Shown here in pieces: positions 44,418 to 52,947 of a DNA stretch of 64,000 nucleotides. The position numbers and the translations under genes were made by a program. The notes beneath the pieces were generated by a model. The model had not been told where the DNA came from. It was given only the letters and a program-made list of their open reading frames with translations, and searched no databases. Source of the stretch: Tenericutes bacterium ADurb.Bin087 (GTDB lineage: Bacteria > Bacillota_I > Bacilli_A > RFN20 > CAG-826); contig MWEF01000001.1 in assembly GCA_002070905.1 (NCBI GenBank), forward strand, positions 1-64,000. Direction: 5' to 3'. How positions within the stretch are numbered: the first letter of the stretch is position 1; every line of letters starts with the position of its first letter.

Positions 44418-45391
44418 ATAAGTCCCACTGCTTTCTTCACTTTGACTAAAGTTTTATTAGCGATAATGGCGGCTTTTTTGGCGCCCTCTGCAAGCAGACG
44501 GTCAACTTCACCGCTGTGAAGGAAAGCCATGGCTTTTGCTTGGAATGGACCAAGGGTATTAACAACGACATCAGCGACTTCTTTTTTAAAATCACCATAA
44601 CGATAGTCCTTAAATTTTGTGACACATGCTTCTAAACTTTGATTTGTAAGTGCAGCATATATTGTTAGTAAGTTCGTAATCCCTGGTTTATTTTCTTCAT
44701 CAACATAAATTTCACTACCAGAATCAGTAACCGCGCTCATAATTTTTTTGCGCATCGTCTTTAAGTCATCCGTTAAATAAATATCACCTTTTCCACTTTC
44801 GCTTTTACTCATTTTAACAGTGGGGTCACTAAGTGACATAATGCGTTTGCCAACCCTTGTTACTTGCGGTTCGGGCATCACTAATACTTTGCCATAGCGA
44901 TTATTAAAGCGCACGACTAAGTCACGTGTGATTTCAATGTGCTGAATTTGATCTTCACCAACAGGGACAATATTAGCTTCATAGAGCAAAATATCACTAG
45001 CCATTAATACAGGATAAGCAAATAAACCAAGGCCGATACCACTATGATCCATTGCTTGGCTTTTTTCTTTAAATTGGGTCATACGACTTAACTCACCCAT
45101 ATATAAATAATTTTGTAAGATTGCATTTAATTCTGCGTGAGCACTGACATCACTTTGTTTAAAGATTGTCACCTTATGTGGATCTAGACCAGAAGCTAGA
45201 TAGAAGGCAGTTATCAATTTAGTATTTGTGCGCAATTCATCAGGATCAATTGGTAGTGTTAAAGCATGTAAGTCCGCAATGAATATAAAAACATCATGGT
45301 CACTTTGATATTGGGCGAAGTTTTTTAAGGCTCCAATGTAGTTGCCAAGGGTTAATTTTCCCGTCGGTTTAATTCCACTTAATACTCGCAT
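44414..45391 (-). CDS. trpS: Tryptophanyl-tRNA synthetase
   Basis: 325-aa class I synthetase. HIGH-like motif PTGKLTLGNYIGAL at residues ~10-23, and KMSKS (VKMSKSESG) near residue 190, then the anticodon-binding helices. AGGAG precedes the ATG. No T-box leader found upstream. First gene of a two-gene minus-strand operon with the HAD hydrolase. Confidence 0.96.
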   Translation of the reverse strand: MRVLSGIKPTGKLTLGNYIGALKNFAQYQSDHDVFIFIADLHALTLPIDPDELRTNTKLITAFYLASGLDPHKVTIFKQSDVSAHAELNAILQNYLYMGELSRMTQFKEKSQAMDHSGIGLGLFAYPVLMASDILLYEANIVPVGEDQIQHIEITRDLVVRFNNRYGKVLVMPEPQVTRVGKRIMSLSDPTVKMSKSESGKGDIYLTDDLKTMRKKIMSAVTDSGSEIYVDEENKPGITNLLTIYAALTNQSLEACVTKFKDYRYGDFKKEVADVVVNTLGPFQAKAMAFLHSGEVDRLLAEGAKKAAIIANKTLVKVKKAVGLI

Positions 45392-45489
45392 AATTACTCC
45401 TTTACACCTAAAAAATTATAATCTATATTAATTTTATAGTCAACTAAGCGCATACTATGTAATTTTTAAATTAAAATTCGTTTGAGGTA

Positions 45490-45518
45490 TTGCAATTGCG
45501 GAGTAAATAAGTTATATT
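45490..45518 (+). promoter_or_regulatory. Promoter of spx
   Basis: TTGCAA (45490-45495), spacer of 17, TATATT (45513-45518). AAGGAGG follows at ~45530. Confidence 0.65.
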
Positions 45519-45544
45519 AATACGCGGAACAAGGAGGTCCTGAA

Positions 45545-45991
45545 ATGATTAAAATTTATACATCACCAAGTTGTTCGTCATGTCGTAAGGTTAAACAATG
45601 GTTTGATGAGCAACAAATACCCTATGAAGAACATAACATCTTCTCTGCTTCACTAAGTGAAGCCGAACTAAAAGAAATATTATATAAGTCGGAAAATGGC
45701 ACTGATGATATTATCAGTACCCGCAGTAAAGTCATTAAAGAAAAGAATATTGATATTAATGATTTAACAATGAGCGAAGTAGTGCAATTTATCAAGGATA
45801 ATCCGTCAGTGTTAAAAAGACCAATCATGGTTGACACGAATCGGATTCAAGTTGGTTACAATAGTGAAGAAATTATGACATTTATCCCCCGTGAACGTCG
45901 CGCCCAAATGGAAGCGGAATTAATGATGGGGGCCCGTCACCAAAATGACGACACTGAAATATGTGACGAAGATAGTTGCGAAACTAGATAA
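45545..45991 (+). CDS. spx: Spx/ArsC-family transcriptional regulator
   Basis: 148 aa. Redox-sensing regulator that binds the RNA polymerase alpha C-terminal domain under disulfide stress. SPSCSSCRKVKQW holds the CxxC switch (Cys10, Cys13); GTDDIISTRSKV, LKRPIMVDTNRIQVGYNSEEI (RPI motif) and FIPRERR are shared with Spx. The acidic Cys-containing C-terminus (EICDEDSCETR) is longer than in B. subtilis Spx. Strong RBS. Confidence 0.9.
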   Translation: MIKIYTSPSCSSCRKVKQWFDEQQIPYEEHNIFSASLSEAELKEILYKSENGTDDIISTRSKVIKEKNIDINDLTMSEVVQFIKDNPSVLKRPIMVDTNRIQVGYNSEEIMTFIPRERRAQMEAELMMGARHQNDDTEICDEDSCETR

Positions 45992-46002
45992 TACTTATTT
46001 TA

Positions 46003-46584
46003 TTATTTAACAACCGAAAGAGCATCCATTGCTCTTTTTTGTTTGCTTGTATGATTTTCTTTGTAGACGATACCGACCTCATCACATACTTTTTTGAGCA
46101 GATGTTGAGCTTTCTTCATTGAAGTCGCTTCCATTTCAAGTTCATAGTCTTGTGTTTCACCATAACGATTTTCATCAATCGCTAATGTTAAATCTTCGTA
46201 ATCTTGGAGGATACGAAGCGTTGTCAGTGTCGCAATAATCTTTAAATCGCACGGATTAATATATAAACTTTCAATAAAATTACTAATATCGCCTTCAGGG
46301 AACTTACCATGACTTTCAAAGTCTTCAAATTGTTCGCGGGTTAATGTTTGCGTTTTTTCAAGCAACCCTTCCGCCATTGGGAGTTTAAAGGACATATTAT
46401 AACCATTTAGCCGTCGGACTCGTAAGCTTAAACCTTGATTACGTAAATCACGATTTTCAGTATCAATATAATAGTTTTTTTGAATAAACCCATCAACGAC
46501 ATCAAGTTTAAAGTGTCGTAATACTTTAATATAATCTTTTTGTGTTAAAAGTGCTTTTGCTTCAATTTCAATACTAGTAGCCAT
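46003..46584 (-). CDS. CYTH domain protein (triphosphate tunnel metalloenzyme-like)
   Basis: 193 aa. Starts SIEIEAKALL, the ExExK signature, followed by QKNYYIDTENRDLRNQGLSLRVRR (beta barrel strands with basic side chains) and ends with TSKQKRAMDAL. CYTH proteins hydrolyse inorganic triphosphate or bind nucleotides; the real substrate is not known. GAGGTAAG precedes the ATG. Divergent from nadK. Confidence 0.88.
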   Translation of the reverse strand: MATSIEIEAKALLTQKDYIKVLRHFKLDVVDGFIQKNYYIDTENRDLRNQGLSLRVRRLNGYNMSFKLPMAEGLLEKTQTLTREQFEDFESHGKFPEGDISNFIESLYINPCDLKIIATLTTLRILQDYEDLTLAIDENRYGETQDYELEMEATSMKKAQHLLKKVCDEVGIVYKENHTSKQKRAMDALSVVK

Positions 46585-46608
46585 AGTTCTTACCTCTTTC
46601 TACCAATA

Positions 46609-46617
46609 TGATACAAT
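46609..46617 (+). promoter_or_regulatory. Extended -10 with +1 at the nadK ATG
   Basis: TGA-TACAAT; last base 8 nt before the ATG at 46625, so +1 is 46624 or 46625. No Shine-Dalgarno. Confidence 0.55.
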
Positions 46618-46624
46618 AATATCG

Positions 46625-47446
46625 ATGATTTATAAAGTTATGGCCCTTAAATTTAATGTAATTGTGCGTGAAGATGAAAAGAGTCTAAGTGTAAGCAAAT
46701 CATTGTGTGCGCTTGCCCTGCAAAAAGGCTTTGTGCTTGATGAAGTTAATCCTGACTTTGTTTTTAGTGTAGGTGGGGATGGCACCTTCTTAAAAGCCGT
46801 CCATCATTACCTTCGTAAAGTTAAACATATTAAGTTTGTAGGTATCCACACTGGATCGCTTGGTTTTTTTGCTGATTTTCGTCCAGCGGACCTTGAACTT
46901 GTGTTAGCAAACATTGCTGCACAAAAACTTAACACTAACGCCTATCGCTTAGTGAAGGCGGAAATCACGCAAAATAATAAAAAGCGAAATTTTTACGCGG
47001 TTAATGAAGTCCGTGTTGAAAATGTCCATCACACACTTGTGCTTGATGTCTCTTTAAACGATGAACAACTTGAAGTTTATCGCGGAAATGGCGTCCTAGT
47101 GGCAACACAGCTTGGCAGCACTGGTTACAATAAATCAATTGGAGGGGCGGTTATTAATCGTAATTTAGAATTACTTGAATATACGAAAATTGCCCCGATT
47201 GCTAACACGGCTTTTCGTCCGCTTGTTAACCCACTTATTATCGGTGATAAGGATGTGTTAGTCTTTAGTGGTAAAAGCGCCAATACATATTTTGGCTATG
47301 ATGCTTTTACAAAAAAACTTAGCAATGCTCCCTTCACAATTAAAGTTAGTCTTAGCAATAAGAAAATCACCATTGTTCATCGCCAAAACCGCCCTTATTC
47401 GCGGATATTAAACGAATCCTTTTTAGGAGGTAAACATGACATTTAG
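46625..47446 (+). CDS. nadK: NAD kinase
   Basis: 273 aa. Phosphorylates NAD to NADP. Catalytic motif SVGGDGTFLKAV (GGDG at 50-53), HTGSLGFFADF, NEVRVEN and GSTGYNKSIGGAVI are all in place. Probable leaderless start. The EIIB-like gene overlaps the 3' end by 11 bp, so the two are coupled. Confidence 0.95.
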   Translation: MIYKVMALKFNVIVREDEKSLSVSKSLCALALQKGFVLDEVNPDFVFSVGGDGTFLKAVHHYLRKVKHIKFVGIHTGSLGFFADFRPADLELVLANIAAQKLNTNAYRLVKAEITQNNKKRNFYAVNEVRVENVHHTLVLDVSLNDEQLEVYRGNGVLVATQLGSTGYNKSIGGAVINRNLELLEYTKIAPIANTAFRPLVNPLIIGDKDVLVFSGKSANTYFGYDAFTKKLSNAPFTIKVSLSNKKITIVHRQNRPYSRILNESFLGGKHDI

Positions 47447-47792
47447 TGACTTTTTGCGGCAATATGGCGTCTATTTAGCGCTTGTTGTCTTTATGGCAAT
47501 TATAATTCTTATCTTTTTCTTTTTAGTGATTCCGCGCCGCCCGAAAAAGGACGAAGAAAAGACGCTACCAAGTACTTCAAGAAGTGAAGTTATAGCCTTA
47601 TTAGGCGGTGAAGATAATGTTCAAGAAATTGTGCTGCGTGGCTCACGTTTATCAGTGACACTTTCTGATCCAAAAAAAGCGAATATTGAAGCATTAAAAA
47701 AACACGGTGTCGACCGTGTAATTGTGATGCAAGCGAAACTTGTCTTGCTTGTAAATAAAGAAGTCGCTTCACTTTTTGATGAATTTGCGTAA
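47436..47792 (+). CDS. Membrane-anchored PTS EIIB-like protein lacking the Cys
   Basis: 118 aa: one membrane helix (~11-32) and a domain at ~50-117 that reads like a glucose-type EIIB: LLGGEDNVQEIVLRGSRLSVTL...ALKKHGVDRVIV. In the sugar enzymes the phosphorylated Cys sits in the position occupied by Arg68 here (LRGSRL for the normal C-x-TRL), so it cannot accept phosphate. It may be a regulatory or interaction domain. Translationally coupled to nadK (AGGAGG inside nadK), convergent 24-bp overlap with maf. Family assignment is by motif similarity only. Confidence 0.65.
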   Translation: MTFSDFLRQYGVYLALVVFMAIIILIFFFLVIPRRPKKDEEKTLPSTSRSEVIALLGGEDNVQEIVLRGSRLSVTLSDPKKANIEALKKHGVDRVIVMQAKLVLLVNKEVASLFDEFA

Positions 47793-48311
47793 TTCTTCAA
47801 CAGGTAAACCCATCACATTATAGTAACTACCTTTAATCTCACGCACAAGATTAAATGCTTCATCTTGAATCCCGTAAGCTCCGGCTTTGTCAAATGGCGA
47901 GCCGCTTTTTATATATGCTTCAATAAGTTCGGGGCTTAAATTATTAAAATAAACTTCGGTTACGACATTTTTATTCACTTCAAATCCTTCGCCTACAAGC
48001 GTAAAACCACTGATAACGCGGTGTTTTCGTCCGCTTAACTTTGTTAACATCCGCCTGGCATCATCCGCATTTTTAGGTTTACCAAGCAATTCGCCATCAA
48101 TAACAACAATTGTATCGCACGCTAAAACGGTAGCGTTAGGATACTGTGCTAAGATATGATAGGCCTTAAATTTTGAAATAATTTTGGCGGTATCACTTTT
48201 AATGCTTACGGGGATATTTTCATCGATATCTGGAACAACAATAGTAAAATCATCAATGATTAATTTAAGTAATTCTTGACGGCGTGGCGATTTGGAAGCG
48301 AGAATAAACAT
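47769..48311 (-). CDS. maf: Maf-like nucleoside triphosphate pyrophosphatase
   Basis: 180 aa. Start FILASKSPRRQELLKL is the Maf signature; ACDTIVVIDGELLGKP, KLSGRKHRVISGFTLV and IKSGSPFDKAGAYGIQD complete the active site. Acts on dTTP/UTP-type non-canonical nucleotides. Begins 7 bp after rnjA and is likely on the same transcript. Confidence 0.94.
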   Translation of the reverse strand: MFILASKSPRRQELLKLIIDDFTIVVPDIDENIPVSIKSDTAKIISKFKAYHILAQYPNATVLACDTIVVIDGELLGKPKNADDARRMLTKLSGRKHRVISGFTLVGEGFEVNKNVVTEVYFNNLSPELIEAYIKSGSPFDKAGAYGIQDEAFNLVREIKGSYYNVMGLPVEELRKFIKK

Positions 48312-48318
48312 AACATTA

Positions 48319-50001
48319 CTAGAGTCCTTTACTCATAATAACGGGAATAATCATTGGTCGTCGTCCTGTTTTATCATAGAAAAATGGTTCAAGCTCATCT
48401 TTAACAATCGTTTTAACTTCACCAAATGTTGTAATTTTCTCCGCGTAATGGCGTTTAAGTACTTTGTTAATATGTTTTTCAGCATCTGGTAATAAATTAG
48501 AAATACTCCAATTAATAAAACCACGACTGTAAATTTCAATTGGCACTAAAAGTTCATTTTTCTTTGGATCAACCGCGATAAGGACGGCAACCATGCCATC
48601 TTGATTAAGTTGGCGGCGGTCAGTTAAAACAGCTTTACTCATCCCTTCAGTGGAATTACCATCGAGATAAATATCTGCGACTGGGAAGGAGCGACCACGG
48701 GTAACGCGACCATTGCGAAGTTCCAAAGTTTCGCCATTTTTTAAAACAAATGAGTTCTCAAGAGGCACACCAACTTTCGATGCAAGTTCAGCGTGCAGTT
48801 TAAGCATCCGGTATTCACCGTGCACGGGCATAAAGTATTTAGGACGCACAAGGCGCAGCATCAGTTTTAATTCTTCTTGGGAAGGGTGTCCAGAACTATG
48901 GATATTCCGCAAAATACTATTTGTTAATACCGTTGCTCCAAGTCTTGTTAATTGGTTAACAACACGGTCGATACCAACGCTATTTCCGGGAATCGGTGAA
49001 CTACTAAAGACAACCGTATCACCAGGAATAATACTAATGTCTTTATGCGTCCCATCAGCAATACGTGAGAGCGCCGCCATCGGTTCACCTTGTGAGCCAG
49101 TACAAAGGACGACTGTTTCTTCGGGTTTTAATGTGGAAGATTTACTAACATCAACAATACTAGTGTCAGGAATTTTAATATAACCAAGATCACGCGAAGC
49201 AGCGACAACTCGTTCCATTGAACGACCAATAATAATGATTTTACGCTTATAATTAACAGTCGCTTCTACAATTTGTTGAATACGACTTATATTGCTGGAG
49301 AATGTTGAAATAATTAAACGCCCATTAGTGTTAGCAAAAATTTCATTAATGGCACTAATGACTGTTCTTTCACTAGGGGTGTAGCCTTCGCGTTCCGCGT
49401 TTGTGGAGTCACTTAAAAAAAGATCAACACCTTCATTGCCAAGTTCCGCTATTTTCCCTAAATCCATTTGCTTACCAATCGGGGTAAGATCAATTTTAAA
49501 GTCCCCCGTACCAACAATACGACCATGTTCAGTATCAACACAAAATCCGTAACAATCAGGGATTGAGTGGGTAACGGCAAAAAAGCTAATCGTCATCGTG
49601 CCAAATTTAACAACAGTATCATCGTCATATTCCACAATATTGACGGGTGTTTTAATACGCATCATTTGTAATTTATGGCGAATAAGTGCTGCCGCTAAAG
49701 GCGGGGCATAAATTACGGGAATAGGAACGACTTGTACTAAAAATGGGATGGCACCGATATGATCTTCGTGACCGTGAGTAATAAAAAGGGCTTTGATCTT
49801 TCGTGCATTGTCACGTAAATAAGCAAAATCAGGAATGACATAATCAATCCCTGGTAAATCTTGTTCAGGGAATAATACACCAGCGTCAAATAGTAAAATA
49901 TTTCGTTCGTCTTCAACGACATACATGTTCTTGCCGACTTCACCTAAACCACCAAGGGCGTAAATAGAAACTGGCATTTCAAATTTTGAATTAATAGCCA
50001 T
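48319..50001 (-). CDS. rnjA: Ribonuclease J
   Basis: 560-aa metallo-beta-lactamase/beta-CASP nuclease for mRNA decay and RNA maturation. Zn ligands in FITHGHEDHIGAIPF; SDSTNAEREGYTPSE; beta-CASP motif and HSSGHPSQEELKLMLRL; KYFMPVHGEYRML near ~365. The C-terminal domain (to VIMSKGL) is present. AGGAG before the ATG. Two-gene operon with maf. Confidence 0.95.
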   Translation of the reverse strand: MAINSKFEMPVSIYALGGLGEVGKNMYVVEDERNILLFDAGVLFPEQDLPGIDYVIPDFAYLRDNARKIKALFITHGHEDHIGAIPFLVQVVPIPVIYAPPLAAALIRHKLQMMRIKTPVNIVEYDDDTVVKFGTMTISFFAVTHSIPDCYGFCVDTEHGRIVGTGDFKIDLTPIGKQMDLGKIAELGNEGVDLFLSDSTNAEREGYTPSERTVISAINEIFANTNGRLIISTFSSNISRIQQIVEATVNYKRKIIIIGRSMERVVAASRDLGYIKIPDTSIVDVSKSSTLKPEETVVLCTGSQGEPMAALSRIADGTHKDISIIPGDTVVFSSSPIPGNSVGIDRVVNQLTRLGATVLTNSILRNIHSSGHPSQEELKLMLRLVRPKYFMPVHGEYRMLKLHAELASKVGVPLENSFVLKNGETLELRNGRVTRGRSFPVADIYLDGNSTEGMSKAVLTDRRQLNQDGMVAVLIAVDPKKNELLVPIEIYSRGFINWSISNLLPDAEKHINKVLKRHYAEKITTFGEVKTIVKDELEPFFYDKTGRRPMIIPVIMSKGL

Positions 50002-50086
50002 AATTATCTCCTAGATTATTAAAATATGTAGATCAATATCTTATTTATTATGCCAAACATTAATTTAATTGTAAATTAAAAATGCT

Positions 50087-50626
50087 TTATAACGAGAGGG
50101 CATCTGGATATTTTACTATATTTTCTTCATTTATCCGGTCATAGAATAAGACACCGTGGAGGTGATCAATCTCGTGTTGCAATACGATTGCAGGATAGCC
50201 AAAGGTATTAATTTCAATTTCTTCGTTCTTTAAGATATCAAAAGCTTTAACTTTTATTTTATAGTGGCGATAAACGTGGCCTGGATGATTTTCATCAACG
50301 GATAGGCAACCTTCACCGCTACGCAAATAAGCACGTCTTACTGACGAAGAGATAATTATTGGATTAGCGAGAACATATGTTAACCTCTCTGTTTTACCAC
50401 GGGGGATATGAACGACGATAATATGTTTGCTTTCACCAACTTGGGGTGCGGCTAAACCAACGCCGGGCCGCAAATTATGTTCTGCGGCAAAAAGTGGGTC
50501 TTGGCTTTCTTTAAGATGCTCAAGCATTGCAAGTGCGAGTTCACGATCAGAATCTGAAATAGGGAGCGAAATTTGTTTTGCTCGTGTACGTAATAAGGGA
50601 TCACTGTCTTTAAATATTTTCAGCAT
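50087..50626 (-). CDS. def: Peptide deformylase
   Basis: 179 aa from the preferred ATG at 50626 (GGAG 6 nt upstream); an in-frame ATG at 50644 lies farther up without a matching ribosome site. Motif 1 GVGLAAPQVG (54-64), motif 2 EGCLSVDE with metal Cys107, motif 3 QHEIDHLHG with His151, Glu152 and His155. Removes N-formyl from nascent proteins. Divergent from ylbF. Confidence 0.95.
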   Translation of the reverse strand: MLKIFKDSDPLLRTRAKQISLPISDSDRELALAMLEHLKESQDPLFAAEHNLRPGVGLAAPQVGESKHIIVVHIPRGKTERLTYVLANPIIISSSVRRAYLRSGEGCLSVDENHPGHVYRHYKIKVKAFDILKNEEIEINTFGYPAIVLQHEIDHLHGVLFYDRINEENIVKYPDALSL

Positions 50627-50704
50627 TCTTAACTCCGCGACCATTTTAACACACTCGTGTTAATCTAGGAGTCTAAACGCTACAATAGAATGCAAATTAT
50701 CTTG

Positions 50705-50710
50705 TATAAT
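50705..50710 (+). promoter_or_regulatory. -10 box with +1 on the ylbF ATG
   Basis: Perfect TATAAT ending 7 nt before the A of ATG at 50717; nothing resembling a Shine-Dalgarno between. Confidence 0.6.
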
Positions 50711-50716
50711 AAATTT

Positions 50717-51091
50717 ATGAACCAAAAACTATACGAATTAGCGCTTAATGTGCACGAAAAGATTGAAGAACATTCTGCTGTTTTACTTTTAGTGGAATAT
50801 GAAAAAGCAATGTGTAGTGATGGAACAGTGCAAGCTTTAATTGATGAATATGATTGTTTACAAAGTGAAATAAACAATATGCTTGAATCGTCCACTATTG
50901 ATCATCCACAAATGAAAGATAAATGTCGTGTGCTTTACAAATTAAAGTATGTTTTAGATAGTGAACCGCTCGTGAAGCGCTATAACAAACAATATAATCT
51001 TGTTAATAAAATGTATAAGAAAATAACTGATGAACTATTAAGAACGGTTGGATTGAAAAGGGACAACAAATGCTTGCTAAAGGAAGAGTAA
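50717..51091 (+). CDS. ylbF: YlbF family regulator
   Basis: 124-aa all-helical protein. Similarity is low but the helical pattern (LYELALNVHEKIEEHSAVLLLVEYEKAM ... EPLVKRYNKQYNLVNKMYKKITDELLR) and gene order ylbF-rsmD-coaD match B. subtilis, where YlbF, with YmcA and YaaT, forms the Y-complex that guides RNase Y. I chose the ATG at 50717; the in-frame ATG at 50690 precedes the promoter. Overlaps rsmD by 22 bp. Confidence 0.7.
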   Translation: MNQKLYELALNVHEKIEEHSAVLLLVEYEKAMCSDGTVQALIDEYDCLQSEINNMLESSTIDHPQMKDKCRVLYKLKYVLDSEPLVKRYNKQYNLVNKMYKKITDELLRTVGLKRDNKCLLKEE

Positions 51092-51612
51092 TCGCTGGAA
51101 AGTATCGTCATCGTCAACTTATTGCACTTTTTGATGATCACACTAGAACAACAAAAGACCGCGTTAAAGAAGCAATGTTTTCTGCTTTGGGTGATGAAGT
51201 AAAGGATGTAATAATTCTTGATTTATTTGCGGGTACAGGTGCACTTGGCATTGAAGCGATTTCACGGGGTGCGGCAAAAGGGATTTTTTGTGAAAACGAC
51301 CATCAAACGCATCAAATATTAATTGACAATTTACAAATAATTGAAGAACCCTATCATATTTACTTTGAAGACTATAAAAGCGCATTACAAAAAATAGCTA
51401 AAGGCACTATTTCACTTGTATTTATTGATCCTCCCTATCGTTATGATGTTAGTGAAGTTATTAGTGAAATATTTAAAACAAACATCTTAAAATCTAAGTA
51501 TACTTTAGTGCTAGAAACGGATAAAGTATATGCAGGACTTATAAATAATGCTAAAATAAGACAATATAAATATGGGTTAACACACGTTACCATTATTCGA
51601 GGTGAATTATGA
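51070..51612 (+). CDS. rsmD: 16S rRNA (guanine(966)-N(2))-methyltransferase
   Basis: 180 aa. N-terminal VIAGKYRHRQL, then TTKDRVKEAMFSAL (RxTxDRVREALF pattern), SAM motif I DLFAGTGALGIEAISRGA and the catalytic FIDPPYR. Modifies G966 of 16S rRNA during 30S assembly. Stop TGA overlaps the coaD ATG (ATGA). Confidence 0.93.
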   Translation: MLAKGRVIAGKYRHRQLIALFDDHTRTTKDRVKEAMFSALGDEVKDVIILDLFAGTGALGIEAISRGAAKGIFCENDHQTHQILIDNLQIIEEPYHIYFEDYKSALQKIAKGTISLVFIDPPYRYDVSEVISEIFKTNILKSKYTLVLETDKVYAGLINNAKIRQYKYGLTHVTIIRGEL

Positions 51613-52085
51613 AATTAATCGCAATCTATCCTGGAAGTTTTGATCCAATTACGAATGGTCACATTGATATTTTAAATAGAGCGTTGAAATTGTTTGATAA
51701 AATCATTGTTTTAGTTGCCGATAATCCAGCCAAAAAATCAACTTTTACGACTGAAGAACGGAAAGCGATGATTAGGGAATCTTTAAATGGTAATCCGCAC
51801 ATTGAAGTTGATTCAACACTGGGACTAACAGTCCATTATGCCGAAAAAGTAGGCGCTCATGCACTTATACGCGGGCTGCGTGCGGCGACCGATTTTGAAT
51901 ATGAGTTCCAAATTAACAGTGCAAATCGATTTATTAATCCTGACGTAGAATCGGTATTTTTTATGGCCAAACATAAGTTTATGTTTGTTTCGAGCAGTAC
52001 CATTAAAGAAATGGTTTCAGGTGGTGTCGACGTTAGCAGTCTTGTACCTGAACCAGTTCTTAAACGTCTTAAAAATTTAAAATAA
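51609..52085 (+). CDS. coaD: Phosphopantetheine adenylyltransferase
   Basis: 158-aa nucleotidyltransferase of CoA biosynthesis. YPGSFDPITNGHIDIL has the T/N-x-G-H nucleotide motif; IRGLRAATDFEYE and FVSSSTIKEM (ISSTxxKE-like) are conserved. Coupled to rsmD by a 4-bp overlap, the common Firmicutes order. Confidence 0.96.
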   Translation: MKLIAIYPGSFDPITNGHIDILNRALKLFDKIIVLVADNPAKKSTFTTEERKAMIRESLNGNPHIEVDSTLGLTVHYAEKVGAHALIRGLRAATDFEYEFQINSANRFINPDVESVFFMAKHKFMFVSSSTIKEMVSGGVDVSSLVPEPVLKRLKNLK

Positions 52086-52086
52086 T

Positions 52087-52851
52087 TTAATTTAAGCGAA
52101 TAAACGAGATATTACGACCAGTTACTTTATTTCGGGCATACGAATAAAACTGGTCATTATTTTGATATGTGCATATATTGCTATAACTGATGTTATCAAG
52201 CGGGACCCCAAGCCGGCGTAGTTGTAATGTGTTAAGTAGTGGTAAATCAATAAAATATTGTGGTTCAGTAGCCTTGATTGCTCTAATTATATCGCCGCCT
52301 AACGCTGCAAGTTCGAAAGCGCGTTCTTTGGTGATAACACGATGTCCCATGCTTGCCGCTGGTCCAATGTGGGCATATATTTCTGCAGGCTTAACACCCT
52401 CAAGCAATAATTTTTGGACAAGAATACCAGTAATATTTCCAACACTACCTTGTTCACCAGCGTGAATAATGCCAACGATGTTATGGTTTGGCACATAAAT
52501 AAAGACAGGCACACAATCGGCGTGATAGATGGCAAGATTAAGACCTGGTTGATTAGTGTAGAGTGCATCAGCATCAATACCATCTTTAAAATCATTAAAA
52601 CCACGTCCAGTGTCTGCAAATGTAACTTTTTTGACGATTGTGCTATGATTTTGGGCCACAAATACACTGTTTTTAGGTGTGATATTAACTTCCTTTTGAC
52701 TAAAGAAAAGATCTCTATTTTTTAATACTAGTGTGCGATCATCTCCGACGTGCAACGCTAGGTTTAATGAGGTAAAATCACCAGTTGAAAATCCGCCTGT
52801 GCGCATTGATGTTGCTGCTGTAATCGCCTTGAATTTTTCCCATTTATACAT
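52087..52851 (-). CDS. pgeF: Laccase-domain protein (YlmD/YfiH, purine nucleoside phosphorylase-like)
   Basis: 254 aa from the ATG at 52851 (GGGGG 7 nt upstream); the ATG at 52878 lacks one. Zn site: His69 (AQNHS), Cys113 (YHADCVP), His130 (IIHAGEQG). The conserved HAGWRG is altered to HAGEQG. Family members act as purine nucleoside phosphorylase/adenosine deaminase and in peptidoglycan-related editing. Convergent with coaD. Confidence 0.88.
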   Translation of the reverse strand: MYKWEKFKAITAATSMRTGGFSTGDFTSLNLALHVGDDRTLVLKNRDLFFSQKEVNITPKNSVFVAQNHSTIVKKVTFADTGRGFNDFKDGIDADALYTNQPGLNLAIYHADCVPVFIYVPNHNIVGIIHAGEQGSVGNITGILVQKLLLEGVKPAEIYAHIGPAASMGHRVITKERAFELAALGGDIIRAIKATEPQYFIDLPLLNTLQLRRLGVPLDNISYSNICTYQNNDQFYSYARNKVTGRNISFIRLN

Positions 52852-52929
52852 AATGAACCCCCTATCTTTATTATACATTAAAAGTGGAGCATATTATTAG
52901 TCGTGGCGCACCACCCTTTTGGAGTAGTA

Positions 52930-52938
52930 TGTTATACT
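52930..52938 (+). promoter_or_regulatory. Extended -10 near the NUDIX start codon
   Basis: TGT-TATACT; predicted +1 at 52945, only 3 nt before the ATG at 52948. Confidence 0.55.
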
Positions 52939-52947
52939 AAATTTATT

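Noticed and set aside
45392-45489. T-box leader before trpS
   Set aside because: No AGGGTGGNACCGCG-like T-box sequence or specifier hairpin is seen in the intergenic region.
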